Positions 37,901 through 49,068 of a stretch of 64,000 nucleotides of DNA are shown in pieces. The translations under genes and the position numbers were made by a program. Below the pieces are notes generated by a model, which searched no databases, was not told the DNA's origin, and worked only from the letters and a program-made list of their open reading frames with translations. Positions within the stretch are counted from its first letter, which is position 1, and each line of letters begins with the position of its first letter. The DNA is from Lonicera japonica (Eukaryota; Streptophyta; Magnoliopsida; Dipsacales; Caprifoliaceae), in NCBI GenBank assembly GCA_021464415.1, contig CM038466.1, positions 47,119,356 to 47,183,355 on the forward strand, read 5' to 3'.

Positions 37901-38556
37901 TAGGAAACACATAGTTTTCATCCCAACCCCAAAATCCCGATTTCTAAGGCAAGCAAGAAAAGTTATAAAGTAATAGCAATAGCATGCAATAGCTGAATTA
38001 TAACACACGCATATCCTACTCAAGAGACCGAAAGGGCGAATTGGGTGCCTAACACCTTCCCGATTCGTAACTTAATCCCCGAACCTTCGAATCAACTGGT
38101 TTCGCATATATTGTGTATAAGGGGATATTTAGTTCATAAATACGTCTCTTTTACACAAATCTTTTTTGTTTATTTAGTAAAACAAACTGGCGACTCTTAT
38201 TCTTTTCAAAACCTAATTTCAAAATCAACAAACGGAATTGCCTCCCACGAGGACCCCGGGGCGTCGCGAACGCGGGTTCTCACAGGAACTAACCGAGGGC
38301 AGACGTATGGTTTAGGAAACCGAACCGCGAGGACAAAAAGTGTTGAGCTCCAAATTGGTTCAATCTCTCTTACTCAATCTCTTTATTTATTTGTTATATT
38401 TATTGATTGAAGTTGCTTATATTGTTGCTTATTCTTGGGATTGATTGTTTTCCTTAATAAAATTATTTAGCTAAATTGTTTTACTTAAACATTTTGAAAT
38501 AAAGTTTTTAAAACACTATTCACCCCCCCCCCTCTAGGGTTGTTTTCCGACCAACA
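34968..38556 (+). repeat. 3' LTR of the Copia element, split by a solo LTR
   Basis: The LTR is in two parts, 34,968-36,230 and 38,290-38,556, about 1,530 bases together. It matches the 5' LTR at 27,365. The gap is the Tat-type solo LTR plus one copy of its target duplication. Confidence 0.92.
36231..38284 (+). mobile_element. Tat-type solo LTR nested in the Copia 3' LTR
   Basis: It starts TGTGAACACCTCATTTTG, ends GGGTTCTCACA and is flanked by a perfect 5-bp duplication, ggaac, at 36,226-36,230 and 38,285-38,289, so it is a complete solo LTR of 2,054 bases. U3 holds three diverged tandem units of about 180-190 bases, each containing 'atccaacggt' (about 36,848, 37,022, 37,212) and 'ccgatcg.cct.aaatttt'. 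The TATA box CTATAAATAGA is at 37,295. U5 holds the family block 'gagaccgaaagggcg' (about 38,024) and tggcgactct at 38,188. A (CA)n run lies near 37,860. Open frames inside are not supported. Confidence 0.9.
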
Positions 38557-40407
38557 ATGTGCAATCATATCTTTATCGACCAGGACATTGCTTGGCTTCA
38601 AATCGCAATGAAGAATTGGTGTTGTCTGGCCATGATACAAATATTCCAAGGCAGATGCAACATCTATCATTATGTTTAGCCTCTCTAGAATAGTCAAACA
38701 ATAGTTATGAGAGTACAACCACTTTTCAAGGCTCCCATTAGGCATGTACTCTAGTACCAAAGCCAAGAAATCTAGGTTACTGCAACTGCTAACAATTTTA
38801 GTAAGATTACGATGTCGAATATTACATAAAACTTCACATTCAACATCAAAACTCTTAAATGCTTTTTCTAATTGCAAATTGAAAACCTTTACTACAACAG
38901 TCACCTCATCTGATAACATTCCTTTGTATACTAACCCAACACCCCCTGCACCAAGTAGATTGCTTTCGTTGAATCCATTTGTAGCTTGCAAAAGCTCAAT
39001 GTATGAAACCCTTCTCCAAGCATAAGGCAATGAACTCAATTGGGTCTTTAATTCCACACCCCTTTTTTGGCCTCTTATAAACACAATTATCAAAGCAATT
39101 AGCAGGATCGTTGCCACTATTGGGGGTAAAATATATTTCAATGGAGATAAATTTCTAGACCGTGATCTTTTGCATGGCTGGACTTGTAATCGAGGTACTC
39201 CACATAATCCATCATTTTGCATAAAAGATTGTGCTGTGAAGTTAGCAAAACATCCTCCAATGGGAATTTATCCTTCTAATCTATTGAAAGACACATTAAA
39301 GTATTGGAGATACCTAAGCACCTCAAAGGATTTGGGTATCATTCCAGAAAAATTGTTATTGTATAGATCCAACAATTCTAAGCTTACCAAGACACCAAGT
39401 GATTGAGGAATGGATCCTTGTAGTTCATTGTGCGCAAACGAGAGGAAAGTTAGCATTCGGTCGCTCCCAATGGTGCTTGGTATTTCACCCGAAAATCGAT
39501 TCCACGATAAGTCCATTTGTGTTATGCCAGTAAGAGAATTCGTGGAGAAGTTTAGATATAAGAGATCTTCAAGGTTCCACAAAGTTGATGGTATTATTGA
39601 AGTCAAATTATTTGAATCTAAGAATAGCCTTCTCATTGAACTAAGTTCTCCTAAACATGACAGAATAATGCCGTCGAGTTTATTATGACTCAAATACAAG
39701 TCTCCCATCCTTTCTAACCTACAGAGATCATTTGGTATGGAACCATGCAAATCGTTGTGTTCAAGATACACTCGTTCGAGATTTTCCAATCTTCCTAGTG
39801 TAGATGGGATGGACCCCGTCAACTCATTGCTATCTAACACAATGCTTGACAAGCTGCTCAAGTTGCCTATTCTGATGGGAATTTTGCCCTTAATTTTGCT
39901 TCCAAATGCTTCAAACACAAGAAGAGAAGTCGAGAGATTCGCAATTGAAGCTGGGAGGATTCCATTGAATTGATTTAGTGATATCGACAAAAGTTCCAAA
40001 TTCTTGCAATTAGTCAAAGAATTGAAAATTCTCAATTCTGGAGTGGAAAACTTCCCAGGTTAAATTATTTTCTCCAATGAAGAGCCGCCGCAAATCTCTT
40101 AAATTACCAAGATGTGTTGGAGTATAAAGCCAATAAACAAGTTGCTAAACAACGCTATCACAGTAAGCTTAGATGCATTCGAGATAGAGCATGGGATTGA
40201 TCCACTAAGATCATTGTTGCCTAGATAAATTCTTTCAAGATTGGGAGTCCAAAACCCTATGCTCAATGGAAGATGGCTAGAGAAGTGATTCCATGCCATA
40301 GAAATCTCAATGATCGTTGAGATATTGAAGATTTCAAAAGGTATAAGGCCTGTTAGGCTGTTCTGATTAAGAAGGAGCCTTTCCAAATTAAGCTTTACCA
40401 ATTTCAC
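38557..40407 (-). pseudogene. RLK exon 4, proximal part: LRRs, transmembrane segment, kinase N-lobe
   Basis: The exon starts at acceptor TTGCCAG|. It encodes about ten LRRs of the LxxLxLxxNxLxGxIP type. A C-terminal cap follows (NDGLCGVPRLQVQPCKRS), then a hydrophobic transmembrane segment (YILPPIVATILLIALIIVF) and a basic juxtamembrane. The kinase has a glycine loop GAGGVGLVYKG, VVVK with the ATP-binding Lys, and HCDLKPSN. The HCD makes it a non-RD kinase, as in pattern-recognition receptors. Lesions are an indel just after the splice site (about 40,395), an indel in 40,050-40,100, and TAA at 39,268-39,270 within LEG-stop-IP. The coding sequence stops at the Copia target duplication. Confidence 0.9.
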
Positions 40408-41933
40408 CTGGCAATGTACCTACCATAACATGAACAATACCATATATAGTTTAGCATTGTTCTAGTTGGACGTCTAATACCGAAACTAGGATGGCACTCT
40501 TTGTTTGGTATTAGTGTTATTTACAATATTCCTACAAATAAAAATGCTTTTAAGAATAATAAAAAAACATTGTCTTCTTAAAACAATCCCTAATTTTACT
40601 AGTTTATAGAGTATAGTAGGACATGCACGTCCCGAATGACAATGTTAAACGAACAACATATGATTGTGGGGCAAAAATGAACAATGTAAAAAGTGTTAGG
40701 AGTAAGTGTGTCATACGTGTAATATTTATCAAGTTTTTTTGAATATAAAGTGTCTTTTAGAATAACAAAACCCTATAGTTCCCACTAAGACAGGTTGGCT
40801 CATTATATTATTTTTCTTATATAGATACTTTGGCATGTGCTTAGGGACGTGGAAAAGGAAAGAACGTCGCTTCCTTGTCTGCCTCTAATATTTAAGAGAG
40901 TTTCTTAAGAGAAAGGAACCTATATAGTTAAATTTTCTATTGTGGATTTTATTATGCTTTTCATTAGACGATGGTCGTAGAACTATAGAACTATTATGTA
41001 TTAATTCAATACTACTGTGGAAAACTAAAGATTTGTACCAACTCATTATTTAATGTTTAAGATGTTTTTTTAATTACTCAACCTGGTCTAATGGATTTTT
41101 ATTAGGTTGTATTCCTTGTACAAAATTTTGAAATCATGTGATTTGATAAATCATAAGATTTAAAAATATGTGATTTAAAAATCTTATGATTTTCAATTTA
41201 GGCGTTCTTTTAAAAAAAATAGAAAAATTCAAAATACAGTAATGTAAGTTGAGTTTAAGTGGGATTTTTATCTATTTAGGTATTTTACATGGAGATAAAA
41301 TACTTAGTGGCCAATAATACAGGAGAGATAGCTAGGACTAAAAACAGATTGATGTAACCACAAATTTTTTTACATTAACTTTCGGGATGAGATTTCTTTG
41401 ATTTGTACATATTTTAATGCTCCTGATTTTACTTAATTATATTTATAGTAATATTTAAATTTCAGTGTGTGGTTAATTTCTTATGCGAGGGTTGTTCGTT
41501 AATTTGTAATATACAAGGAAAGTTGGCATTTTCATTAATTTGTATGAACTATCTTATTTCATTTCCTAAGAATTAGCTTAAATTTGTAACTTCTATACAT
41601 GTATTCCTCACAACGAAGCACAAGGGTCTGTTTGATAAAAAATTTAAAATCACCACCAAAATTTATGAGAAATAGGAAAAAGAGATGAGTAACTTCATTC
41701 ACTTTTTTCCTGGAAAATTTTACTTACCCATTTCCCAAAAGTAATAGGAAATATCAGCAAATCACTCATCTCTTTTTTCAACTTCTCATAAATTTGATTG
41801 TGTTTCCAGTAATTTTTCAAGTTTTCTATCAAACATTTCCTAAAGTTAATTAAGATGATTCATGAATCAAATAATTTGAAATAGTATAATTCGGATATCG
41901 ATGGACGACAGCCAAAGAGGTTTAGGAAGGTAC
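40408..41933 (-). other. RLK intron 3, with a MITE
   Basis: Donor CTCACAA|GTACC at 41,933 and acceptor TTGCCAG at 40,408, 1,526 bases. It contains the hairpin MITE at 41,623-41,842. No other gene is seen. Confidence 0.65.
41623..41842. mobile_element. Hairpin MITE, hAT-like
   Basis: Ends 'gggtctgtttgataaaaaat' and 'gttttctatcaaacatttcc' are imperfect inverted repeats. Inside, 'atttatgagaaatagg' pairs with 'caacttctcataaattt', and 'aaagagatgagta' with 'actcatctctttttt'. The whole segment can fold into a hairpin. It is about 220 bases with no coding capacity. The exact ends and target duplication are uncertain. Confidence 0.6.
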
Positions 41934-42296
41934 TTGTGAGATTGTTATTAGAGAGATAGAGAGCTTTGAGCAATGTAAGGTTCCCAACTTTCTTTGGTAT
42001 GCTCCCTGTGAATTTATTTTCAGTCAATGATATGATTCGAAGTCCTCTGTAATCCCATAAGTGCGATGGAATCTGGCCCGTAAGCTGATTTTTAGCAAGA
42101 TATAGCTCTTCAAGAAGAGGATGCTCAAAATAAATGTCCATTGGAAGGGTTCCAGTTAGGTTATTTTCTTGCAAATTGATCAGTTTCAAAGAGGACATGT
42201 TGAAGATAACATTAGGAATAGGTCCTAATAGAGAGCTACTTGCTATGTTTAAGTGCTCCAAGAGTTTGAGATTACCTATCTCCACAGGAATTTCAC
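41934..42296 (-). pseudogene. RLK exon 3: leucine-rich repeats
   Basis: Open LRR exon from acceptor TTTGCAG|GTGAAATT: EIPVEIGNLKLLEHLN, then about five LRRs, ending NNNLT at the donor. The phase 1 splice at both ends keeps the LRR register. No lesion is seen in this exon. Confidence 0.85.
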
Positions 42297-42706
42297 CTGC
42301 AAAGTTTTTAAAAGCAAGACATTATTTCAAGGTAAATTATATACAAATATGTAAATAATCTAGTTCTATGTTGAACTAGAAAAAGTGAGATTCATACTAG
42401 ACACACAATAGTACACAAAATATTAGTACACAGGAGCATTTGATTGATCAAGAATTGGTTCTTACCAAAAATTAGTTAAAATCATTTATCTTTTGACCAA
42501 TTCAACAACTGATACATCATTTTTGTATAATAACTTTGTGTGTGCCTTTTTGTGTGCGTGGTATTATTGATAAATCTAAGGTAGCACACTTGTCAAGGTC
42601 AACAATATATTAAGTCTAGAGTTAAACATTTCCATGTATTCATTCCTTATATCTTCACAATGATATAAGAGCAAGTGTTTATATATTTGATATTCTGAAA
42701 CCATAC

Positions 42707-43069
42707 CTTCCAAATTGTTATTGCCAAGATATAAGTTCTTGAGCATAGTCAAGTTGCCAATTTCAATGGGTATGCTTCCACTAAATTCATTGAATGATAA
42801 TGACAGATATTGCAGCTCCCTGTATTTGTACAAACTTGACGGAATTCTCCCGTCAAACCGATTCCAAGAAAGAAAAATTCATTCGAGTTTAGGAGCACAA
42901 CTACAAATATCCACCGGAAGACTGCCATAGAGGTCATTAGCTGAGAGATCAATTACTCTCAATGAAGAAATGTTGAAAATCGCAGCCGGTACAAGGCCTG
43001 TAAGCTGATTGAACCTTAAATTTAATATCTCAAGTTTTGTAATGTTACCTAGAGAAGCTGCAATTGTAC
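42707..43069 (-). pseudogene. RLK exon 2: leucine-rich repeats with an in-frame TGA
   Basis: From acceptor TTCCAACAG|GTACAATT it encodes TIAASLGNITKLEILNL and about five LRRs, ending LGNNNLEG at donor GGAAG|GTATGG. A TGA follows CAPKLE near 42,888 (before IFLSWNRF). A C-to-T change of an Arg CGA codon would explain it. Confidence 0.85.
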
Positions 43070-44584
43070 CTGTTGGAAAGATAGTATTTTATTTATATTT
43101 ACATTTTGTTAGGTCAGATTCTATATCGATACATAAAGAGAGTACGTAGTGCTAAACATACCGAAAAGTTACGTAATTTTTTTATAAAAACAATTGTGAT
43201 ACCAATTATGATACCAATCAGACAAAAAAGGGTGATAACACATTGAATGTGTGGATCTCACAAGTTCATTTGAGTAGTGTCATATAGCACTTTTTGTAAA
43301 AGTATTATGGTTAGAAACTAAGGGGAAAAAAGAGAGACAAAAAGAATGATATAGAAATCTAGGAAATCAACTCCTTAGAGAAATTAAATATATAAAATCC
43401 TTATTAAGAGAAGTGCAAAAATAGCTAATAACGCCAAATAATATAAAAAAAAATGCAAATCACGCATGGGGCAAGCAACGTTGCACGCAGCCGATACCAA
43501 TTGACATAAACATGTAATAACCTGGCAACGAATTTAATGAAAATAGTTCAAACCCTCGCATAAAATTGTTTATTTTATCCAAGAATACCATGAGCACACA
43601 ATTCTATTAACTTGTTGCTTATAAGAATACCCAAGAAAATAGAAAAAAGACTAACATCCTGATTCCCTCGTAATAAGAAAAACAATAGCGAAGATAAAAA
43701 CAATCTCATTAAAATTACTACTTTACAAATTGGGAAGCCAATCCGGGTTATTGAAATTGCGTCAAACTTTTGGTTTTCGGACTTTGTCTTTGCAACCTTA
43801 AAGTCACGAAAAAGATTTAATGTGAGCGCAAGGAGTAGGATTTAAACCCTCACTAATAGGGAGGGTATTTCAATTCAATGTTGCGTTGCGCTACTTGGTA
43901 CATCGGCATATTGTGTTTGTAGTAAACTCATGTTATATCAATGAGCTATGCTATAAACAGGGATTCTCTTATTTTAGCAAAAAGAAGGGATTCCCATTTA
44001 GAGGGTAAATTCACGAATTGGATTTCTGAAATTAAATAGAGATAATCCATATTATGAATTGATCATGTTCACCAAATTTTATTAAAAAATTCAACCTATA
44101 AGTGGTGGGATGATCATCAAAAATTTGAACGGACGATTTTTCAATACACCCACTTCTAGGTTGAGGTTTTTTTTTTTATGAAATGGTGGTGGTTATCTAC
44201 TCAGTATATATATCATCTCCACAAAATTACAAAAAAAATAATTCATCTATTTACCCCTCCTAATAGACATAAATTCTTTTTTCTAAAGCGAGAGAATTTC
44301 TTTATAGCCTAACTTAATAATAATTAAACCTAGACTCTCTAACTCTACTAGGAAGCCTAATCATACTCTACTAAGGAAACGAATTCCTCATGGATTAGGA
44401 AACAAAGTCCTTGTGAGGGAGGAAACTAAAAAGAAGATTACTATTTAAAGTTAGAATTCCAAAGTCCTAAATAATAAAATAAGCCAAATAAAAAATAAAA
44501 TAACAAATTACATCAAAATAATGAAATATTAAAATATTGGAAATCTTATTTGCATCAAAAATAAAATATGATTTCCGATAGTAC
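43070..44584 (-). other. RLK intron 1
   Basis: Donor TTCACTG|GTACTA at 44,584 and acceptor CCAACAG at 43,070, 1,515 bases. AT-rich; I recognise no bounded element or gene inside. Confidence 0.65.
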
Positions 44585-44971
44585 CAGTGAAGCTATTATT
44601 GAACAAAAGCAGTTGTTGAAGATCATGCAACTGAGATAATTCTTCACATAACCAGAGAAGTTATTATAACTAATGTCAAGTGAAGTGAGAAACGAGAGGT
44701 TTCCAATGACCGGAGCGACACTTCCGGCAAGACCCTTGCCAGAGAGATTCAAGGCCGTGACAGATTGGTTGTTTAAATCACAAGAGACACCAATCCACGT
44801 ATAGATTGAGGCATTGGAAGTTGCGGGCCAAGTGTTTGATAAGATGCCTAAACGGTCAATAATATTGGTTTTGATTGCCAAAAGTGCAAATTTATCATCA
44901 GTGGATAAGCAAGAACTAAAACAAATTAGCAACAACAATGAGACCGCAGAAATGAGAGAATTTATCGTCAT
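44585..44971 (-). pseudogene. RLK exon 1: signal peptide, N-terminal cap, first LRRs
   Basis: ATG at 44,971 begins MTINSLISAVSLLLLICFSS, a clear signal peptide. It is followed by STDDKFALLAIK and W-P-A-T...CTWIGVSCD-type N-terminal cap (here YTWIGVSC) and the first LRR (VTALNLSGKGLAGSV). Near 44,655, after NNFSGY, the frame changes. The other frame then continues the LRR (EELSQLHDLQ) to the donor in the phase required by exon 2. A one- or two-base indel is therefore the simplest explanation. Confidence 0.88.
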
Positions 44972-45082
44972 GTTAGTGAGATTAATTTGGGAGTGATTTC
45001 ATTGGAGAGTTGATCACAATTGGGTAGGGAAATCTTAGCTTTGAGATGGGATAATGGTATTGTATCCATTTGTTTCAACACA

Positions 45083-45090
45083 CTTATATA
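45083..45090 (-). promoter_or_regulatory. Likely TATA box of the RLK gene
   Basis: Minus-strand TATATAAG lies about 112 bases upstream of the RLK start codon, a plausible spacing for a plant TATA box plus leader. Inferred from position only. Confidence 0.5.
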
Positions 45091-45094
45091 GATC

Positions 45095-48000
45095 AGCCGC
45101 AGAGGGAGAACAAAGTGGCAAAGGAAATTTGAAAATATCTTTGAACCACAAGTCCCACCCACCCACCCACTTTCTTTCATCACTAAAAAGAAATTACTCA
45201 TTTTTACTTTGAAAAACGTCTTAAAAATGTAGTCTTCATTTGATCACCATGAAGAACTTGTTAAAGATGTCAAAATCTCTAAATGATGTGTCAAAAAGTG
45301 CACAAGTCACACGAGTTATTAATCATTGCATTTTTGACACATCATTTATTCTAATAACTTGGAGATTTAATTTGGTACACCAATCATTACTCTTAATCAA
45401 ACTAAAAAACCCATCAATCAACAGCTATGAAGAAGGCGTGACCCACCAAGTCGAACAGCCCCAAAACCAAGTGCAGCATATTCATTTAATGCTGATGGAT
45501 GTTTAATTTGGTACATCTCGCCTTGTATTTTTCTAATGTAAAAGTTGCATTCGAGAACAGGGGCGTGGCCAAGTTGAAGGGTTTGGGTTCACTTGACCCC
45601 ACTTAGTGATAACAAAATGCAATTAGTATAAGTAAATTTTTTGAGGTCATAAGAATTTATGTATATATTAACACTAATTGACACCAGTTAGTTTAGAGAA
45701 AAATATCACTACGGGGTTAAAGTTATGTTGTTCTTTTGTTTCAACTTAAGAGTTACTTTGATTTTCATGAATTTTAAGAAGAAAAATAATTAAAATAATC
45801 AAATCATTGGCCCAACTTATTTTTTGTCGTGTGATTTCCTGCATTTATGATATTCTAAAAATAAAATAAAACTCTTTATTTGATTCTAAAATAAAAATTC
45901 AAATATTAATTAAGGCGTAGTGTGTGACCTCACTAACTAATTTTTCTAACTACGCCACTATTCGAGAATGAGCTCTCCAATTTTTAAAACGAAAGAATGG
46001 TTGAATCTTGTGGGGACCACCGATAAAAGAAAATTCCTACAACTTATACGGTGGTGATTTTGGTCCCATTAGTCTATTTTCTAAATTTGGATTAGTGTTG
46101 ATTATTTTGTTGAAATTTTGACGCTTGTGTGAATTTATGAAGTGGGATAAACTCACGAATAAGTTCTTTATAAGTTGTAGCCCTGCCCATATGTCCAGCA
46201 CACATTTCCTTTTGCCAATAGTATTGTGTCCCACTAAATCTGTCCAATCCTCTCTCTCCTTATTGATATTAAAAACTCTTCCCCCATCTCTTAGTTTTTT
46301 CTCTCTATATTCTTTTCTTTGTTTCACTTTTCTGTTCTCTTTCCGGAAATTTTTTTCCTGAGACTTAAGATTGCTTGTTCTGACCTTTTATATTATTTTA
46401 ATTTTTTTGATATTTGAAAGTTTTATTTAATTTGTTAATACTCACTTTCATTTTTTTTAAAATTTAAATATGGATTTACATTTACCTTGAATTAGAGATT
46501 AATTTCAGTTTTGATCTAGATTAAATATTTTATTAATTTATATAACTGCTTCTTCTTTTTTTGTATCTAAGACAAAGATTACTTCCAATGTTTAAAGAGA
46601 CAAATCATTAGTCATAAAATATTGCTTATGGGATTTTGTTTAAATTCAATCCACTCCATAGAATCTTGAGTCGACTCCTGGTCATTTGGTCTAGCATCTA
46701 GACATTTAGTTTTGTTCACTTATTATTACTCACAATTAAAATATAGGAAGTGTTATTTTCACCCTTCATATTTATCATAAACATCCTCGAAGGTAAATTT
46801 ATTATCACTAGCACCTCCTAAAGCTAACCAAATGAGAGGTGAGTTTGTTACTAAAAACTCACGTAATATCAGACCGGACTGCTGGAGTGTTTTCCAAATA
46901 AGATATGCCTAATGAGAGGTGAATGCACTCACATAAATTCGGCTAAAATGGAGAAAGTGTGTCGCTAAGCACTCGCCTAAAATCATGCAATGAATGGAGT
47001 GTTTGTGATAAATAAGGGGGTCTTAAAATGTATTATTAGTTAAATTATAGAAAGGGTGTAAATAACACCACTCCAAAATATAACCCATCAATCAATGGCC
47101 AAGAAAGGTGACCCAGAAAATTGAACAGACCCAGAACCAAGAGCAACATATTCATTTGATCCCCGTGGAGATACCACCAACAAAAATGGTGGAAAATAAT
47201 CAAAAAATTTTTTTATGAGATTACAAAGAGTTTTTAGTGAGAAGAGAGAAAATTATACAACTCGATGATAAATTCTACACCTACTTCCTTTTCCTTTTAT
47301 AAGGGATAAAATCATTTCTAACAACTTTTTTCAACAAATTTTTCAACTTCAACATCACTATTCATAAAGTGATTTAATAGTAACTTACTATTTATTTACT
47401 TTTTGACTAAAAATAAATACATAAAGTAATTCTAGAGAGACTCTTTAAATTTTATCCACAAATACAGTAAGTATTCCTTTTTCTCTTAATTTAAAACTAC
47501 TTTCACCTTAAGATTTCCTGTGGGTGCTACTTCTTCAACTTGGTCGTCCATTAGTGTACTCACAAAAGTAAGGCTAAATTGTTTGACGGTGATCTACCAC
47601 TCTCGGAGCCGAACAAGCTCAACATTTTCTCTACATCATCACCAAGTATTTGTGATTAAAGATACTAACATACGAAATTGACATTTCGATTTGGCAATCA
47701 CTCATTGATTAGAAATGATTTTGATAAAAATAAATGTCATATAAGCCACATTCTAATCGATACATATTAGTCACACTACATATGTTTAACTTTTATGTCA
47801 CACACACCACACACACATATATTTATCTATATATATATATTGTTATAGATTGTTTGCCTACAAATGGACCCAACTAGAATGCCTTAATCTAACTAGGACC
47901 TGTGTGATGAATAAAATTAAGGAGACAAACAACACACAACGCCAAAGAATAATATGATTTAGCAATTTTCCTACTCCGCAATCATTATTATTATCATAGG

Positions 48001-48548
48001 TTTGGATGCCTTGTAATGGCCTACTTCTTGTTGAGTGGCTTAGAGTATTTTTGTGTATTTTTATGTATATCTAGTGTTGAGATACAATAGCCTTTATCTA
48101 GTAAACTAATGGTGAGGCTACTATAAAAACATACACAAATTAGGCTAGACGTTTTACATAAGGAATTAATATTATCTCATGTTAAATATAAATATCATTT
48201 GGCCTTATTTTCTTGAATTACCTAGCAGCATGGTAAAAAATTATTTATTGCTACATCAAATGGTGTCATGAACTAGCTTGGTTAGGCCAACCGTTTGGGC
48301 TTGTACTTGCCTTGGGCTTGAGTGGCAATTACTATCTTGGCAGACTCTAACAGAATTATGTATTGGACCAAGTTGTAGGCCACCAACTAGTTCTGTTTTA
48401 TTTTTGGATCTGAACGCATGTCTAATCAATATATCCAAGTCATATAAATCCCTCGAGAATTAAACAAAATCATACAAAATCCTAAGAGGCAATGGGTTAA
48501 AAAAATTCCATAATTATATTAAAAAGATGGAACCTTTCCATAATTATA
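45095..48548. other. Intergenic region upstream of the RLK, nothing bounded recognised
   Basis: AT-rich sequence. Open frames of 60-96 codons (for example 46,037-46,327 minus and 46,125-46,361 plus, which overlap on opposite strands) have no motif. Short duplicated words with 'aatgagaggtgag' recur at about 46,829 and 46,912. The first few hundred bases would include the RLK promoter. Confidence 0.45.
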
Positions 48549-49068
48549 TTAAAAAGATGGGAAACTTAATTTTATTTTTTTCATTTCAAAATAATGACTC
48601 TTTTCTTCTTCTTCTTCTTCTTGGAGGAGTAAGATTTTCTTGTAAGATTTTCTGTGCTGAGAACAATCACATCCTTCTTTGTTATTACACTTAATCTTCC
48701 AATGGTCTTTATTACAGGCTGACTTAAGCATCTTGCTGGTCTTTTCCATATCATCCATAAGCTTCTTTTGATTACAGATTCGTTCCACAGAATCAGTAAG
48801 ATGTTCATAAATCTTGCCGATGGAAAGATTTTTGAATTCAAGCTTCTGGATCTTAAATAGCTTTTCTGCTTTGGCGACCAATGCTTCAGGAAAGGACTGA
48901 AAGAAAACTTGTTTCAAATTAACATCATCTAAGACCGCCAATGATGTAGAATTGTTTCGACATTCGATCATAGTGGCGTTCTAAGTCCTTTTCTTTAAGG
49001 GAACAACATTTCATACCCATGAACTCTGCACGGGCAATGTCAGCATGCTTTGCGGGAGTTCCAACAAA
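48549..49068 (-). pseudogene. Endogenous pararetrovirus fragment (caulimovirid coat-protein region)
   Basis: Minus-strand open segment 48,549-48,971 plus an upstream segment in another frame. The upstream part has RAEFMGM...K-DLERHYDRMSK, and the main segment has FFQSFPEAL, a lysine-rich FKNLSIGKIYEHL stretch, ERICNQKK and a short cysteine cluster (IKCNNKEGCDC). This pattern matches my knowledge of the coat-protein and zinc-finger region of Petuvirus/Florendovirus-like Caulimoviridae integrated in plant genomes. A frameshift separates the two parts. No reverse transcriptase, movement protein or promoter of such a virus is present, so it is a dead fragment. A long GAA/CTT run (48,601-48,625) makes the C-terminal E-rich tail doubtful. 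A Gag of some other retroelement remains possible. Confidence 0.55.

Larger units (their letters stand above)
27365..38556 (+). mobile_element. SIRE-like Copia retrotransposon, broken, with two nested insertions
   Basis: The complete element has LTRs TGTTGACC...CGACCAACA and a perfect 5-bp target duplication, atgtg, at 27,360-27,364 and 38,557-38,561. The order is 5' LTR, PBS for initiator tRNA-Met, gag, PR, IN, RT, RNase H, polypurine tract, 3' LTR, which is the Copia order. RT resembles the SIRE/Maximus group ([22 protein letters not shown]). It is 11,192 bases in all, about 8.4 kb without the nested Cassandra and solo LTR. Reading frames carry several frameshifts and stops, and the RT motif YVDD reads YVGD, so it is not autonomous. 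The lineage name is from memory of family sequences, not a search. Confidence 0.9.
25899..44971 (-). pseudogene. LRR receptor-like kinase pseudogene (subfamily XII type), split by a Copia element
   Basis: The parts, in order, are a signal peptide and LRR N-terminal cap (exon 1), LRR exons 2-4, a transmembrane segment, a non-RD serine/threonine kinase and a final exon carrying the kinase C-lobe. Subfamily XII receptors such as FLS2, EFR and Xa21 sit in the plasma membrane and sense microbial patterns. This copy cannot work. Exon 1 has a frame change near 44,655. Exon 2 has an in-frame TGA after CAPKLE. Exon 4 has an indel near 40,395, another near 40,050-40,100 and an in-frame TAA at 39,268-39,270. 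A Copia element splits exon 4. The exons are 44,971-44,585, 43,069-42,707, 42,296-41,934, 40,407-38,557 joined to 27,359-27,269, and 26,257-25,899. Introns 1-3 are phase 1 and fall at the same Gly-type position of the LRR unit. Intron 4 falls after Pro in the MAPE motif, as is usual in this subfamily. Confidence 0.9.

Noticed and set aside
38485..38556. Apparent end of the kinase ORF in 'HCWSENNPRGG...'
   Set aside because: This tail is translated from the Copia LTR. The true kinase sequence continues at 27,364 beyond the insertion.
46037..46361. Small genes on both strands near 46.1 kb
   Set aside because: The open frames overlap each other on opposite strands, lack motifs and have low-complexity Phe/Ser or Lys content.
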